Source: Chlamydomonas reinhardtii (Eukaryota > Chlorophyta > Chlorophyceae > Chlamydomonadales > Chlamydomonadaceae). Taken from it: DNA of 64,000 nt. The position numbers and the translations under genes were made by a program. This document shows, in pieces, positions 44,172 to 57,878 of the stretch (its first letter is position 1; every line of letters starts with the position of its first letter). The stretch is from assembly GCF_000002595.2 (NCBI RefSeq), contig NC_057015.1, positions 3,358,952 to 3,422,951 of the forward strand, read 5' to 3'. Below the pieces are notes generated by a model. The model had not been told where the DNA came from, ran no database searches, and worked only from the letters and a program-made list of their open reading frames with translations.

Positions 44172-47100
44172 ATGCCATCTGTGCCGCGCGGCCGGCTGCT
44201 GCCGGTCGCGAGCGCGGCCGGGCCTCGCAAAGCGCCGCGGAGCCCTGGCGTTCCCTCCTTGCAACAGCCGGCCCCACGCAGCCCCAAGCCAGAGCCCGCT
44301 CCCACACCCGCGGCCTCAACAGCTTCTGTGGCTGATGAAGAGGAGCAGCCGCGCTATCAGCGGCCGGATGTCAGGACCCAGGTGGAGAACTTAACCCTTA
44401 AGCAAATCATTGGCGACATAGAGAGTGGCGAGATCAATCTTGAGCCCGAGTAAGTCGCGTGGTGCCGCGTTATGCGGCCTGCATTGACACAGGGGCGGGA
44501 GCGGGGGATTGCAGCGGCGCCGCAGGGCTCGCGTCTTTCTGGAGGGCTCCGGGGGAATGTAATAGCGGTTGAACGGAGGGCAGGTGGCACTCTAAACGCT
44601 CCTGTGGATGCATACAAACAGCTGCCGCCGGCCCGACCATTTTAGTCCTGGCGCCCCGTTTCTGTCTGCGGCTCCTGGCCCCCGCAGGTACCAGCGTGAC
44701 TTCGTGTGGGACGCCAAGACCTGCTCCGGCTTCGTGCGCACCGTCTACAAAGGGCTGGAGACGCCGCCACTCACGTTCCACAGGCAGGTGTGCGGGCCGC
44801 GGCGAACCCATATGGCCAGGCGCGTCAGGCGAGCGGCGTGCCTCGTGCGTGTTGCGTACCGTAAGTTGTGCACCAGCGCACCCTGCTGCCTGTATGCTGC
44901 CTGTGAGCAGCCGCTGACGCGACTGACACGCAACGGGACTGCTCAGGCGTGAGGACCCAAACCGTGGCGTGGTGCGGGACGTGGTGGACGGGAAGCAGCG
45001 CCTGGCGACCCTCTACACCTTCATGAGTGGTGTGTGGGGGCTGGACTAGGGTTCCGGGCGGCACTGGCCACACACAGCGCACGACCGCACCTGGGATCCA
45101 ATAGGAACCGACCCAGTTGGCGCGCGGGCGAATGGGCTGTGAACTGTGACATGCAGTTGCAGGCGGGCCTCGTCCCAACCCCACTACTCTTCACCCCTTC
45201 CCTGCCGTGACCTGACCTCGCTGCACCGCGCTGCCTCTCGCTGGTAATGCTGCAGGCGACAAGCAGCGCTTCCCGAAGGCGCCCACGGTGTTGGACTTGA
45301 AGGATGACGACATGAGCGAGTTCCTGGACGGCAAGACCTTTGACCAGCTGTCCAAGTTTGACCAGTCGTACGTGAAGGCCGTGAGCCTCACGGTGCGTGG
45401 CGCGGCTGCGTGGCCAGGAAAGAGAAAGGACGGCAAGCCGGAAGAGCTGGGGGCAATTGATGCTGAGGTTCAAGTGGGTTGCGGTGAGGCAGCGAAGGAG
45501 CGAGACAGCCGCATGCAGGCGTGGCCATCGGCTAAAGTTAAAGGACGCCCCCGCGCAGGTTCGCACCATCCCGGCAAGCGCCAGCCTGGACTACGGTTAG
45601 TGCGTGCGTGTGTCTCGGGGTGCTCATGCGGGTGCGCCCGCCCACTGTCTGGCACTTCGACTGTCTGGCCCTTCAACTGTCTGGCCCTTCAGAAGGTGTT
45701 GCCGTGGTCAGCGGCTCCCGCCTGGGCTTTGGTTCTGGGTGGGTGCAGAAGCGGCAGATGTTGATTATGGCCCTCATTCCCTCATGCCTTGCACAAATGG
45801 CGTGGCTGACGTGTGTGTGTGTGTGTATTAAACAACGAAACGAAAGCCCGCCCAGACGACGCCGGAGTTACTTACCGATACCTACCTGTGTGCGTGTGTG
45901 TATGTGTATGTGTGTGTGTGTGTGTGTGTGTGGTTGCGCACCTGACGCAGTGTACGACGTTTACGAGAGCATGAACCAGGGCGGCGTGGGCCACAGCGCG
46001 CAGCAGATCCGGAGGTGGGCGTGTTGCCGTCGTGCCCGCCTGCGGTATGCTGTGTGCATGCGTGTGTCCTTGCCGTGCACAGTAAGGGCTTCAGTTTGTG
46101 GCACCAATGGATGTTGGGAGGGCCCCATAGGAAGTATTGCAACCTCAGGCCAGGTTTACGAGACTTCCAATCTTGCCTCACAACTGCTACATGCAAACAC
46201 GTGCTTGTAGGGCCGCCTTCCACGGCACTTACATCCGCATGCTGTCACGCCTGGCCCGCCACGAGGCGTTTCAGCAGCTGGCTGACCTGACGGAGGCGGA
46301 TAAGGTGCGTGTGCTGAGGCTCCATCGCGTTCGGGAGCAGCGAGCCCAGCTCGAAGACATTGTCAGGCAGCTCGTGGTACCGAGGTTAGGGCTATAGGGC
46401 CGAGAGCAAGGAGGGGCTCTTTAAGGGAGGCGCGGGGCGGGGCGGCTGTGGGACTAACGTACAGTGCGCAAGCCCAAACACAGCACGCCACCCCATGCGG
46501 ACCTGCCCCACCCAACTCCTCCACACATACAGGAAGAGCTGCTGGGCGATGAGCTGGTGCTGCGTTTCTTCGCGCTCTATCGCGCCGCCGTACCCGCACT
46601 TAAGCGGTGTGTCATGCGGGCACCACCGTACTCAAACGGCCATGCTGTAACCCCTCCTGCCGCATGCTACACGCACCTGCACACCCTACCACCGGTACTC
46701 ACACGCTGCTGGCTCACGTGGCAGCCCACACGCACTTGCTACCACACACGACCGCAACGAGTGCAGGCCGCTGCGCCCACAGCTCCAAGCCCTGCCCATC
46801 TTGCGATGCGCCGTCTGTGCGCAGGCCGTACCGTATGCCCATGAAGCGCTTCCTGAACGAGGAGCTGCAGGTGCTGGACCCCGGCAGCGCGCGGCGGGTG
46901 GTGCTGCAGCTGAGCGAGGCGGAGGAGCGGGACAAGGAGGAGGCGTTCAGGGTGCGTGCGTCTGTGTGTCTGTGTGTGGGGGGGGGAGAGGTCGCATTCA
47001 AAGCAAAAACAGCAGAGCAGGGGTAAGGGCAAACTGTGACGCTGCGCCCGAGGCGTGTTGGGGGCGCACGAAGTCCCGGCCGGTTTCTCGAATGCAGAAT

Positions 47101-48471
47101 AAAGTTGCTAGAATCCGAGGTAAATCCCTCGACCGTATCATGACCGCATGGGGTTGACTGCCCAGCAGTTTCTCCTCACTTCCAGCCATAGCCATTCCCA
47201 ACCTGGGCTTACTCAGCCATAGCCATGCCCCTCAGCAGCTAAACCTTCCTCTCAGCCACTCCTGCACCCAGGGACCCACTGTAGGCGCCGGAAGCCTCGC
47301 GCCCGCCCTTACCCTGACCCGCCCGCATATGTCTCAACTCCCCGCCTGATCGCAGACCACCATGGATGTGTGCGCGGACTTGGGCCTCAAGGCACTTGCG
47401 GAGGAGGCGCTCAAGGCCGGAGGCGGCCGCGGCAAATCCTTCCGGCGGGGCGGTGGCGGCGGCTCCACCAACGTGCTGTGGGACGTGACGTTGGTGGGGC
47501 TGCGGTTGGCCCTGGACGAGGGGTGAGTACCATAGGTGTGGGGAGCTGTCCGGGTATGGATGGCTTGGGGCTGTGGGGTCGCTCTGGCCAGAAATGGAAG
47601 TGCTTGATAGTCGCTTTGTGCTACTCTTCGCCACCCACTCTTTCATACGCTAACTTTTACGCGCACTTCTGCTCAATTACCTGCCCGCTATTCCCACCAA
47701 CCTACCGGCCCCAAGTGCCAAGCCGCTGGAGTTCAAGCGGCACAAGGCCGCGGTGCAGGCCGGCTTCCGGTGCCTGCTGGAGGACCGGCGCTGGGCGGAG
47801 GTGCCGGCCGTGCTGAGCCAGAAGAGCTTCATGGCGCGACTGGAGCTCTTCCGACAGCTCGTCATCAGCGCGGCATCCCTTGCCAAGCCGTGAGTGGCGG
47901 GCAGCTGGCGCCGGTGAGGGTGGTAGTGGCTGAGAGGTAGTGCGAGAGAGAATGGTGTCGATGTTGGCGGTGGGGCTCGGGCGTGGGCAACTGGGCATGT
48001 GCGTGCGTGTGTGCGCAGCTGTTGGTCCCCTGGCCTAGGCTGCAGCACCACATGCGCTGCCAGCACCCCGTGTTGCTTGCCGGTTGTCAATGCGCTCTCG
48101 CCCATCCCCTGGCATGGCACGCTTTCTCTCTCCCACTCAACTGCTCACCCCCGCTGCCGCGCTGCAGTGTGGCGCCCCAGGCCGCCCAGGGCCCGCGCGC
48201 CTTCTCGCCCTCCGTGCGGGACAAGCTCTTTGCGCGGGAGTCGGAGCGCGGCGGCGCCAGCGGCGTGCGCTGCGCCTATTGCGGCATGCCCATCGTGCAC
48301 GTCACGGATGCGGAGGTGGACCACGTGGTGCCGTACGCCAGTGGCGGCAGGACGACGCTGGACAACGCGCAGCTGCTGCACACGCTGTGCAACCGGGAGA
48401 AGGGGAAGAAGTCCATGAACGCCGCGCCAGCGGCGGGCGGGGCTGACGTGGCTGGGGAGGGAGGCGGCTGA
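44172..48471 (+). CDS. DUF262-HNH nuclease-like protein (GmrSD/SspE-type architecture)
   Basis: Twelve exons (44172-44449, 44688-44787, 44954-45029, 45256-45392, 45559-45595, 45951-46014, 46211-46304, 46533-46606, 46825-46951, 47356-47522, 47716-47889, 48168-48471) give 543 residues. An in-frame ATG at 44109 could add 21 residues. The first 70 residues are basic and Pro/Ser/Ala-rich. Residues about 75-330 are DUF262: LKQIIGDIESGEINLEPEYQ, RDFVWD, VVDGKQRLATL (canonical motif DGQQR, with Lys for one Gln) and YESMNQGGVGHSAQQIRR. Residues 478-525 are an HNH nuclease: CAYC, EVDHVVPYASGG with His495, TTLDN with Asn509, and LCNREKGKK. In bacteria this pairing cuts foreign or modified DNA. Eleven introns argue for a genuine, long-resident nuclear gene. 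The exon 2/3 junction could instead be GC-AG (44783/44947). Confidence 0.85.
45887..45933 (+). repeat. TG microsatellite in a DUF262-HNH intron
   Basis: Run of tg units with a few interruptions just upstream of the acceptor at 45950. A shorter TG run lies at 45811-45827 in the same intron. Confidence 0.85.
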
Positions 48472-49361
48472 TGCGGCGGCGGCGGGGGATGGTCAGTGTA
48501 TAACGTGGGCAGCGGGCGGCAGGGTTGGCGCGGGGTTGCCAAGGCACCAGGACAGCGGGCCGAATTCCGGCGTGGCCGGACCAAAGCGGGGTGAACGAAA
48601 TGTGCCTCGTGTGTATGCTTGTACGCCTGGTGTGGCAATCATGGGAATGGCAAACGCAGACAAACCGATCAAGGAGCCTCATTAACAGGCTGTGGCGGCA
48701 CAGGTGGCGGTAGCGTTGTGGTGTTCGTGGCAGGGTGTGGTGTTTCTGGTGTTTAGTGCGCGCTGCCCTAACCGCAAACCGACCCCAAGTGGTCACAAAC
48801 GCATCGGGTGAAGGCGGTCCCGTCACTGGATGGCGGCCGCGCTGTGCGAATGGGGCGCGGCGCCTGGACGAAGCGGCGGGGGGCCGGAGCCGCTGACCGC
48901 CTGACCCGGAGACCAGGAAAAGATGAGAAGGCCGCGGTGCTTGAAGGTGGGGGCGTGTGCTGCAGGGCTCAAGCTGGGCCAAGCTTAAGGTGGTCCAAAC
49001 GGAACTGCCAGTAGAAAGCGTGACCTGTCCAGTCAGTCGCTGCCGTCTGCACTCCGGCGTTTCCGGGTCGGGACAATCTGTGTACTCTTTGGTAGACCAT
49101 ATTATGAGCCTCGGGCTTCGAAAACAAAAGCGGACTTGGCGTTTGACAGACCATGCGGTGCGCGCGATGGTGTCGATGGTGATGGGACGGTTCATCAACG
49201 CCCTCTTCGCCTTTAAGTATAAGCATACAGTATCTCCTTGACAGCACCATATATCACACGTAGACTGTCTGCATACGCGTGCGAGGACGTTCCATCGCAA
49301 ATTGCTGCAAAGAGCCTTTGTCTTCTCGCTTGCAGGCTAGGCACGCTTCCAGGGTTTGGCT
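48472..49361. other. Intergenic: 3' UTR of DUF262-HNH gene and promoter of LRR gene
   Basis: About 890 bases without a supported exon or a clear TGTAA signal. Confidence 0.55.
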
Positions 49362-52300
49362 ATGAGCTCAGGTCGAGGGCCGGCGCAGGCCCAGGCCGCC
49401 CGGGCGGCTGACAGGTTATTGTGCCAAGTGCTCGAGGTGCTTTGGCGCGAACTGCCCGCACCCGACCGAGCATCGCTGCGCCTGAGCTGCAAATCGGGGC
49501 TAAGCCTCGCCGACCGGCAGATCGACCGACTGTGGCTGGACCCAGGCTGGGTGCGGGCGCCCGAGGGCGCCGCTGACAGCCCCTGCTACATGGAATGGGC
49601 GTGTCCCCAGTCGGCCTTGCACCGACCGCCGGCAGTGCCTCGCGCTAAGCAGGCCCGCTATGTGGCGGCGGCGGTGTCACGGGGCGCGCGGCCGCATGAG
49701 CTGCGGCTGCGGCAGCGGCCCGGAGAGGAGAGCGCGGAGCTGGTCAAGTTCACGTGAGTAGTCCCGTGCTCCCGCCTGCGGATCAGTGTCTGTATGTGTC
49801 GGCGTGAAACTCCTGCCACCACCCCCTCTCGGTCATGGAGTGTCGTGAAGCATGTTACGGTACACCTCTGCGCATACCGCGCTAGCTTATGCCTTCCTTC
49901 CTGCCGTAAAACGCTTCAGGCTGCGCCTCTTCAAGGGCCTCAGCCGCCCCGGCCCTTCAGCTTCCGCGGCCGCGCCGTCCCTGACTCACCTCGGCCTGGA
50001 GGCGGTGCCGCTGAACGGCTCTGTGCTGGCCGCACTGACCGCCTGCACGCCGCAGCTCCTCAGCCTGCGTCTGCACGGCTACGACCTGCACCGGAAGAAC
50101 GGCGTCGCCGGTCCCTTCGTGACGGTGGCTGATGGGGCGGCGTCGGCAGCTGCGGCCGGAGCGGCTGGCGCTAGTGGCGGCAGCCGCCGACGCGGGCAGA
50201 GCAGCAACGCCGGAGCGGCTGGCGTGCCCGCGCTCCTCCGCCACGGTGCACCCTCCCTGCGTGAGCTGGCGCTGCAGTGCACCTACAACCCAGATCAGCT
50301 GTCACAGCCGCTCGGGCTGTGCTCCCGCCTCGAGCGCTTTAGCATGGAATGGGCGATCAGCGAGTGGGCCCGGCGGCCCAGCGAGTCTGAGCATGCTGGA
50401 TTCTTGTCCCTCCTGGCCGGGCTTCCCTCGCTGCGGTCGCTGGAGCTGCGGTTGCCGCCGCCACCTCTCGGCAGTCACGGCCTGGCGCCGGAGCTTGAGC
50501 TGGAGCCGCCGGATGGTAGCCTGCGCGGCCTGACGTGCCTGAAACTGATTCACGCTTTTCCAGAGATGAGGCCCAGCTTGGCGCGGTGGCTGGGGCCGCG
50601 GCCTCAGCTGGTGGTACTGCACCTCCTGCCCTGCGTGCTCGACCAGTCGCAGCTGCAAGTGGTGGGTTTGGTTGGGCGAGGCTTTGGCCGCGATCATCCT
50701 GGTAGGAGCGCGTGCGGGGAAGGGCCTGACGCGGTGCATGCTGTGGATTGCTGCGCAGCGTGGAGGGAGGGCCGTTCAGTTCATGCGTGGGGTACCATGA
50801 GCTGGCCTGTTGCCCTGCTCCTCACTCTCCTCCCCATGTACATACAGATCTCGGAAGTTGCCGGGCTGACGGAACTCGTGACTTGCAGCCTAAAGGTGGC
50901 ACCGCCTGCAGCACAGCGGGAAGGCGGCGGGGCTGCAGGCAGCAGCGCGGCAACCTCACCGGCAGGGCCGCTGCTGCCGAGCAGCCTGCCGCTGCCGCCC
51001 AGGCTGCGGAGGCTGGGTCTGTGGCATGTGACTGCAGCTGTGTTGAACGCGCTGGCGCTGCCGCCTAGCCTGGAGCAGGTGCACCTTCACGAGCTGCGGG
51101 CTATAGAGTACTCGCAGCCAGCGCCGGGCAGCGACAAGGTGCGGGGGCCGCAGTTGCGTCCTTGCGTGGTGCGTGGGGAACAGATGCCACTGTCTTCACT
51201 CTCCAGTTGTCTGATGATGCCAATTTCAAACTTGAACACGCACTGAAGGCTCGCGCTAGCCCTGCCTTTCGTCGGCCATGTCCTTCTCTACCTGCACAAT
51301 GCTTTATATGCACACGAACCCCTGCAGGACCGCATTGACGCAGTGGTGCTGGCTCTGGAGCTGCTGGCCAAAAGCGGGCAGTACGTGGGCGCGCTGACGG
51401 ACCGGGAGATGGGTGTGCGCGCGCGCGACTACCGCCGGCCCTTCAAGCTCAACATGAACTGGACGGAGCCGCCCGCTGAGATTGACTTCGAGTGGACGTC
51501 GGTGATAGAGGTGCTGGCCCGGATGCTGCGGTGCGGGGCACGGCCTCCGCAAGGCGCGCCCGCGCCGGCGGCGTGCCTGGGCCACCTGCAGCGGTTGCAT
51601 CTGTCTCTGCTGGCGGTGGACGACTATGACCTTACGTCCATACGAGAGAAGATGCCGCAGCTGGAGGTAGGTCCGAGCCCGGGCCAGCGGCGAACACACA
51701 ACGGCGGCGTACTGCTCAGTAGTGGCTTTCCTGGCCATTCCCAAGATCCTGTGCACCTGCCTGCTGTGCGTGTATGCATGGTGCACGTGCCAGCCCCAGC
51801 CAGCTAGACCCATTGCTCGACACGTGGCGTTGGCATGATGCGCGCTCTGTTGGCAGTGGCGATGGCGCCGGCTGACAACCCCTGTCCCTCCCCACCGGAC
51901 CTACGCGCCACCTACCCCCGCAGCACCTGGAGCTGCAGTGTGTGCTGCTGCCCGACTTCACGTACGCCATTGGGCCGCTCAAGCTCATGCGCCAGCTGCG
52001 CACGCTGGTGCTGCACCCCGGCTTCGGCCGCACCTGGGCCGAATGGCTCCAGGCGGCCGGCGGCGACAGCGAGTCGTTCCAGGCAGAGTTCAGCGACCTG
52101 CTGACGGGCTGCGAGCGCCTGACGCGGCTGCAGCTGCTGCTGATGGACGTGTGTGTGTACGAAGACGACGACGCGGACGATTCCTCAGCCTTTGACGAGG
52201 ATCAGGTGGAGGTTGCGGATGAGCTGGCGGACGAGGTGCACGACATGGTGTATGCGATGCGGCGGGACGTGGTGCCGCGGCTGCAGCAGGAGCCGGGGCC

Positions 52301-52376
52301 ACGCCAAGGGGCGGAGATCTGGGTGCATGCATTCGAGCAGGGGGAGGAGTTCTGGCGAAAGGAAGAGTCGTTTTGA
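49362..52376 (+). CDS. F-box-like / leucine-rich repeat protein
   Basis: Five exons (49362-49753, 49920-50661, 50848-51138, 51328-51666, 51924-52376) give 738 residues. The start is the ATG at 49362 after TTTGGCT. Near the N-terminus, VLEVLWRELPAPDRASLRLSC looks like a degenerate F-box (L..L...L....DR..LRL.C). The body holds irregular leucine-rich repeats, for example PSLTHLGLEAVPLNG, PQLLSLRLHGYDL, PSLRSLELRLPPPPL and LRRLGLWHVTAAVLNALALP. The C-terminus has an acidic patch (VYEDDDADDSSAFDEDQ). Large families of such proteins occur in Chlamydomonas. If the F-box is real, the protein would be a substrate receptor of an SCF ubiquitin ligase, but no substrate can be inferred. It faces away from the neighbouring DUF262-HNH gene's start, in the same orientation. 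Confidence 0.8.
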
Positions 52377-53066
52377 GAGAGAAGAGGCGCTGCTTCGCTG
52401 TCACACGTTTTTAAGCCTTCACAGTTGCATATCTGCGGCTTATCCGTCTTGTTGTCACGCTTTTTTGTGGCTCCAAAGGCGATAACCCTTATTGGTTAGG
52501 CTGTGGTCCGGGAAGCTCGGAGGGACGATGGACCATTGGTGCACGTTGAATGAACTTGAGCACGGGGATTCTGATGCTGGAACGTCCATTGGGGGAGCTG
52601 TGCGCTTTCGGTGGTACATGGAGAACAGGGGGGACAGTCCGTGCAGATGGGTGGGAGGGGACAGCTCGTGCCAGATGGGTTGGGTAGGCACCGGTTCTTG
52701 ACGCGGGAACCGGAAAAGGTAGACGAGGATCGTTGCAGGGGAAGACTGGACTTGCGAAGGGCGCCCTGGGACTTGCTGTCCGCGGCAGAGAAGAGGGAGG
52801 GGTGAACAAGCGGCAAGTCAGCGGGATTGTGTGTATGGAATTGAGGAAGATGAACTAAAGTTGCGTATTGAATACGGCGGGCATGAGGAGTATCGCATAT
52901 CTTGGGTTGCTCGGTCGGTTGGGGGGAGAATTGAAAGAAGTGTCTGTGCCTTTCTGGGCCGGTGAGGCGTCGAACTAACGGATCCCTGGATGGGGAGTGC
53001 GCTGACAGGTTGGCCCGTCCCTTGTTGCGTTGCGTTGTTCTGTTGATTGTTGTTTACGTCAATGCA

Positions 53067-53071
53067 TGTAA
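53067..53071 (+). terminator. TGTAA poly(A) signal, LRR gene
   Basis: First clear TGTAA after the stop at 52376, giving a 3' UTR of about 700 bases. Confidence 0.5.
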
Positions 53072-53594
53072 ACAGCAGTGTGGGAACGCGGCGAATGCGA
53101 GACAGCCTCGGATGCCCCCCGTGGGCTTGACATTGACAGGCCGCTGGCGAGAGTAGGCTGTCAAGAGCAGGAATCCGTGCCAGTCACCCCCCGCATGGCA
53201 CGCAGTCACCCCCAGCCCGGAGTTGTGGTCACATCCTTTGCTTCCAGGAGCATCAGACCCTCCCGTGGAAACGCGAGGCACCATTCTTTCACCAGTTGCT
53301 TCGTCATCACGCTTACAGCTACCGCACCTTGACCCCGCGGCCGTCCACCGCACGTCCTGGAAGAACTCCCGGCGGGGTAGGACAAGCCGGCATACTGGTA
53401 TGCTTCACGGGGCATCCCATCCTTTTCAACATCACCGCTTGAGACAACGGTACATCTGTTCAGTGATCTGTTTTGACTCTTTCAGAGGAATGTGAACACG
53501 CCATGCGCGTGCTCCAGCCAGTCTGTCACCCACCAGCACCGGAGAAACTAGAGAAGCTGCCCTTTCTGCATCCGCTGTCCCTAATCCTTCCCCC

Positions 53595-53599
53595 TTACA
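53595..53599 (-). terminator. TGTAA poly(A) signal, NDUFAF3
   Basis: Minus-strand TGTAA about 400 bases after the NDUFAF3 stop at 53995. Confidence 0.55.
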
Positions 53600-53994
53600 A
53601 ATCCACCCAGACAGCACGCCCTCCATCGCCTCGTGCTTCATCAACACGACCCGCAGCTCCAACTTGCGCACATCGGTGGTGGTCGCCGCCTGCGCCACTT
53701 CCGCCACCGCTGCCGAAGAGCAGAAGGGGGCCGTATTTCCTGCTGTGTTCTGGGGTGTTGCACCTCGCCGCCCAGTGCCCATTTGCTCCATGTGCTCACC
53801 CATGACCCGCCCTGGCCTCTGCGCACCCTAGCTGCACATTCCTATTTCCACGTTGCCTTCGCCCCCACCTTCACTGCTCCCAGCGACCACTCTGGCCTGC
53901 CCGAAGCCGCCCCTCAACCCCAACCAGTGCCCTCATGCACCCCCTCATGCACTCCCTCCTCCAGCCCCTCCTCCACCTCCCTCCTCCCGCCTCA

Positions 53995-55405
53995 TCAGAT
54001 GGTGCCGCTGCGCTGCATGAGCGGGGCGCGGTCCCACAGCGGCTCCTGCGCGTCTGGCAGGTTCTCGGGCATGCGCGCCTCGGGGTCCGCCACTAGCAGC
54101 GCGCCCACCACGGCGCGGCCCTCGTCATTGAGCACGTTGAAGTAGCCGGTGGCGTTGCGGCTGTCCAGCACCTCCACGCGCATGCCCAGCCGCTGAGGAG
54201 GAGGGCGCAGGGGCGGGTGCGGAAGGACGGAGGGGTGAGCAGCTTGGTGTGCGGGTTGTCCAGCAGCAAGCCCCGGCGTCCCATGTGGTGTGCAAAAGAA
54301 ACCCCACGTTCCTGTGATGGCCATGCTGGTGTTTACTCACAGTGACCGCCCTTAGCCCAGATAGTTTCACGCGTCCCTGCGCACCAGCCCTCCTCTAACC
54401 GTGCGACTCTGCCCGCCCATAACACAATAGCTACGCCGCCCTGGTGCCGCAGCAGCACCGCACCAGTTCCGCCCACCCCATCCCACCCCGCCCCACCCCA
54501 CCCCACCCCACCCCACCCCACCCCACCCCACCCCACCCCACCCCAGCCCACCCCACCCCACCCCACCCCAGCCACCTGCCGGCCGCGCACCTGCAGGTAC
54601 TCGCGCACCGCCGGCGGCAGCTTCTGCGGCGTGGCGCCTGTGCCCAACACCAGCACCTCAGGCGCGGGCTTGAGCACCTCCAGCAGCATCAGGCTGTCGG
54701 GCGTGACCTCGGAGATGCGGCGGGGGCGCCACATGAAGTACATGTCGTGCGACACCAACACAGAGCCCGGCACCTGGGCGAGCGGGTGGGGAGTGGCGGG
54801 GTGAGGAAAAGAGGGTTGGAGGGCTGCATAGTGCTGCACAGGCCGGAGGCGCACGGCGCCGTGGTGGCGTGGCGTGGCGTGCATTTGGGAAGCATGAGCA
54901 TGCACACGCATGCTGCACAGGAACGGAGGGAAACCGCGTGACTGCCCCATGCCGCTCAGAGGGGTCGTACATAGCTGTCAGCCGCCCGTGTCGAACGTCC
55001 GCCGTGCGTCGTGCCTCGCCCTACCCCGCAAGCCTCAGCCGCCCCTACCTGTACGTTGTTGATGTAGAACCCGCCCGCGTAATAGCCGCTCATTTTGGAC
55101 ATGCCTGCCTCTGTTTCTGCGATACGTGCAAACCCCTGTACGCCCCGCCGCGACTGGAGCTGGAGACCGGCGGCGTGCAGCGCTGCGGCTGTCGTGGGTG
55201 TTGCAGCGGCCCCACCCCATGTTGTCCGGTCAGCGCTGGCCCGCTGCTGCGCGCCCGCGCCCGTGCAGCGGGGGGAACAAGACGCTTCACATGTATGCAG
55301 CGATGCCGCTCGGCTGCTTAGCGTAGCTGCGCTGAGCTCGGCAACGTGCGCCCCGACAAGCGCGCGACCTAGTGACCCAGCCAGCAAGAGGGAGCTTTGA
55401 CGCAT
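53995..55405 (-). CDS. NDUFAF3: NDUFAF3-like complex I assembly factor (Mth938/DUF498 domain)
   Basis: Three exons (55405-55049, 54773-54591, 54192-53995) give 245 residues. The first roughly 85 residues, MRQSSLLLAGSLGRALVG onward, are Ser/Ala/Arg-rich and fit a mitochondrial presequence plus linker. The domain runs from YYAGGFYINNVQVPGSVLV through MYFMWRPRRISEVTPDSL, EVLVLGTGATPQKLPPAV and RLGMRVEVLDSRNATGYFNV to DEGRAVVGALLVAD. The GFxIN, VLGTG and TxxAxxxFN-type positions match NDUFAF3/Mth938 proteins. In animals NDUFAF3 works with NDUFAF4 in building the matrix arm of respiratory complex I. The gene is head-to-head with NUO8, a core subunit of the same arm. Intron 2 contains a long CCCCA repeat. 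The start is the first ATG before the presequence. Confidence 0.9.
54472..54570. repeat. CCCCA tandem repeat in NDUFAF3 intron 2
   Basis: About 19 near-perfect 5-base units, with a few variants (cccag, cccgc). On the transcribed strand of NDUFAF3 the unit reads TGGGG, a run able to form G-quadruplexes in DNA and in the pre-mRNA. Confidence 0.95.
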
Positions 55406-55614
55406 GGTGTATGTATTACGTTGCACACGCAGTATAAGAAACTTTGAGCAACAAGAGCGAGGGTTTGCCGGGATGGAGCCATCGCGCAAAATCGTGTTGT
55501 CTCCGCCATACACAGCTTGGGTCAATTTGGTGTCCTACTCCAGTTTGTGTTTAATCACATTACAAACTTAGTAGACCAGGGGACCGACCGCAGTGGGCTA
55601 GCGCGAGAAGAGAA
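55406..55614. promoter_or_regulatory. Bidirectional promoter between NDUFAF3 and NUO8
   Basis: Only 209 bases separate the two start codons of complex I genes. A TATAA at 55433-55437 in plus orientation may serve NUO8. The segment 55525-55570 is AT-rich. Sharing of control elements is inferred from the arrangement. Confidence 0.6.
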
Positions 55615-57562
<1,948 letters not shown>

Positions 57563-57873
57563 ACGCACAGGTGCCGCGCGGCGGCAGTGCAGCGGAGCGT
57601 TTGATAGTCGCGCGATTCGCGATACTAGAACGGTTGTAGATGGTCTGGGCGGACATGAGTGTATTTTTGTGGGGCCCAGCTGGTGACTTCATGCAGGTGG
57701 CGTCACGGATGGTGTTGACAGGGCGGGTTGGTGAGCGGGGGAGGGGGCACAAGCGCATGACGCTTGGCTTGGCAGTGCCGCATCCTAGTAGCGACAGTGT
57801 CGCACGGAGAAACCGTCGTACCACCGGCGTCTCCTTGGCTTATGTTCTCTGTAGTAGTAGTACGGTAGTGGGC

Positions 57874-57878
57874 TGTAA
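57874..57878 (+). terminator. TGTAA poly(A) signal, NUO8
   Basis: About 310 bases after the NUO8 stop. A second TGTAA lies at 57988-57992, so alternative ends are possible. Confidence 0.55.

Larger units (their letters stand above)
52377..53994. other. Convergent intergenic region (LRR gene and NDUFAF3 3' UTRs)
   Basis: About 1.6 kb. Plus-strand TGTAA at 53067 and minus-strand TGTAA at 53595-53599 mark plausible ends of the two converging transcripts, leaving roughly 500 bases between them. No further gene is supported. Confidence 0.55.

Noticed and set aside
54472-54570. CCCCA array as an interstitial telomere
   Set aside because: The Chlamydomonas telomere unit is TTTTAGGG. The array has no TTTTAGGG and is a simple GC-rich satellite inside an intron.
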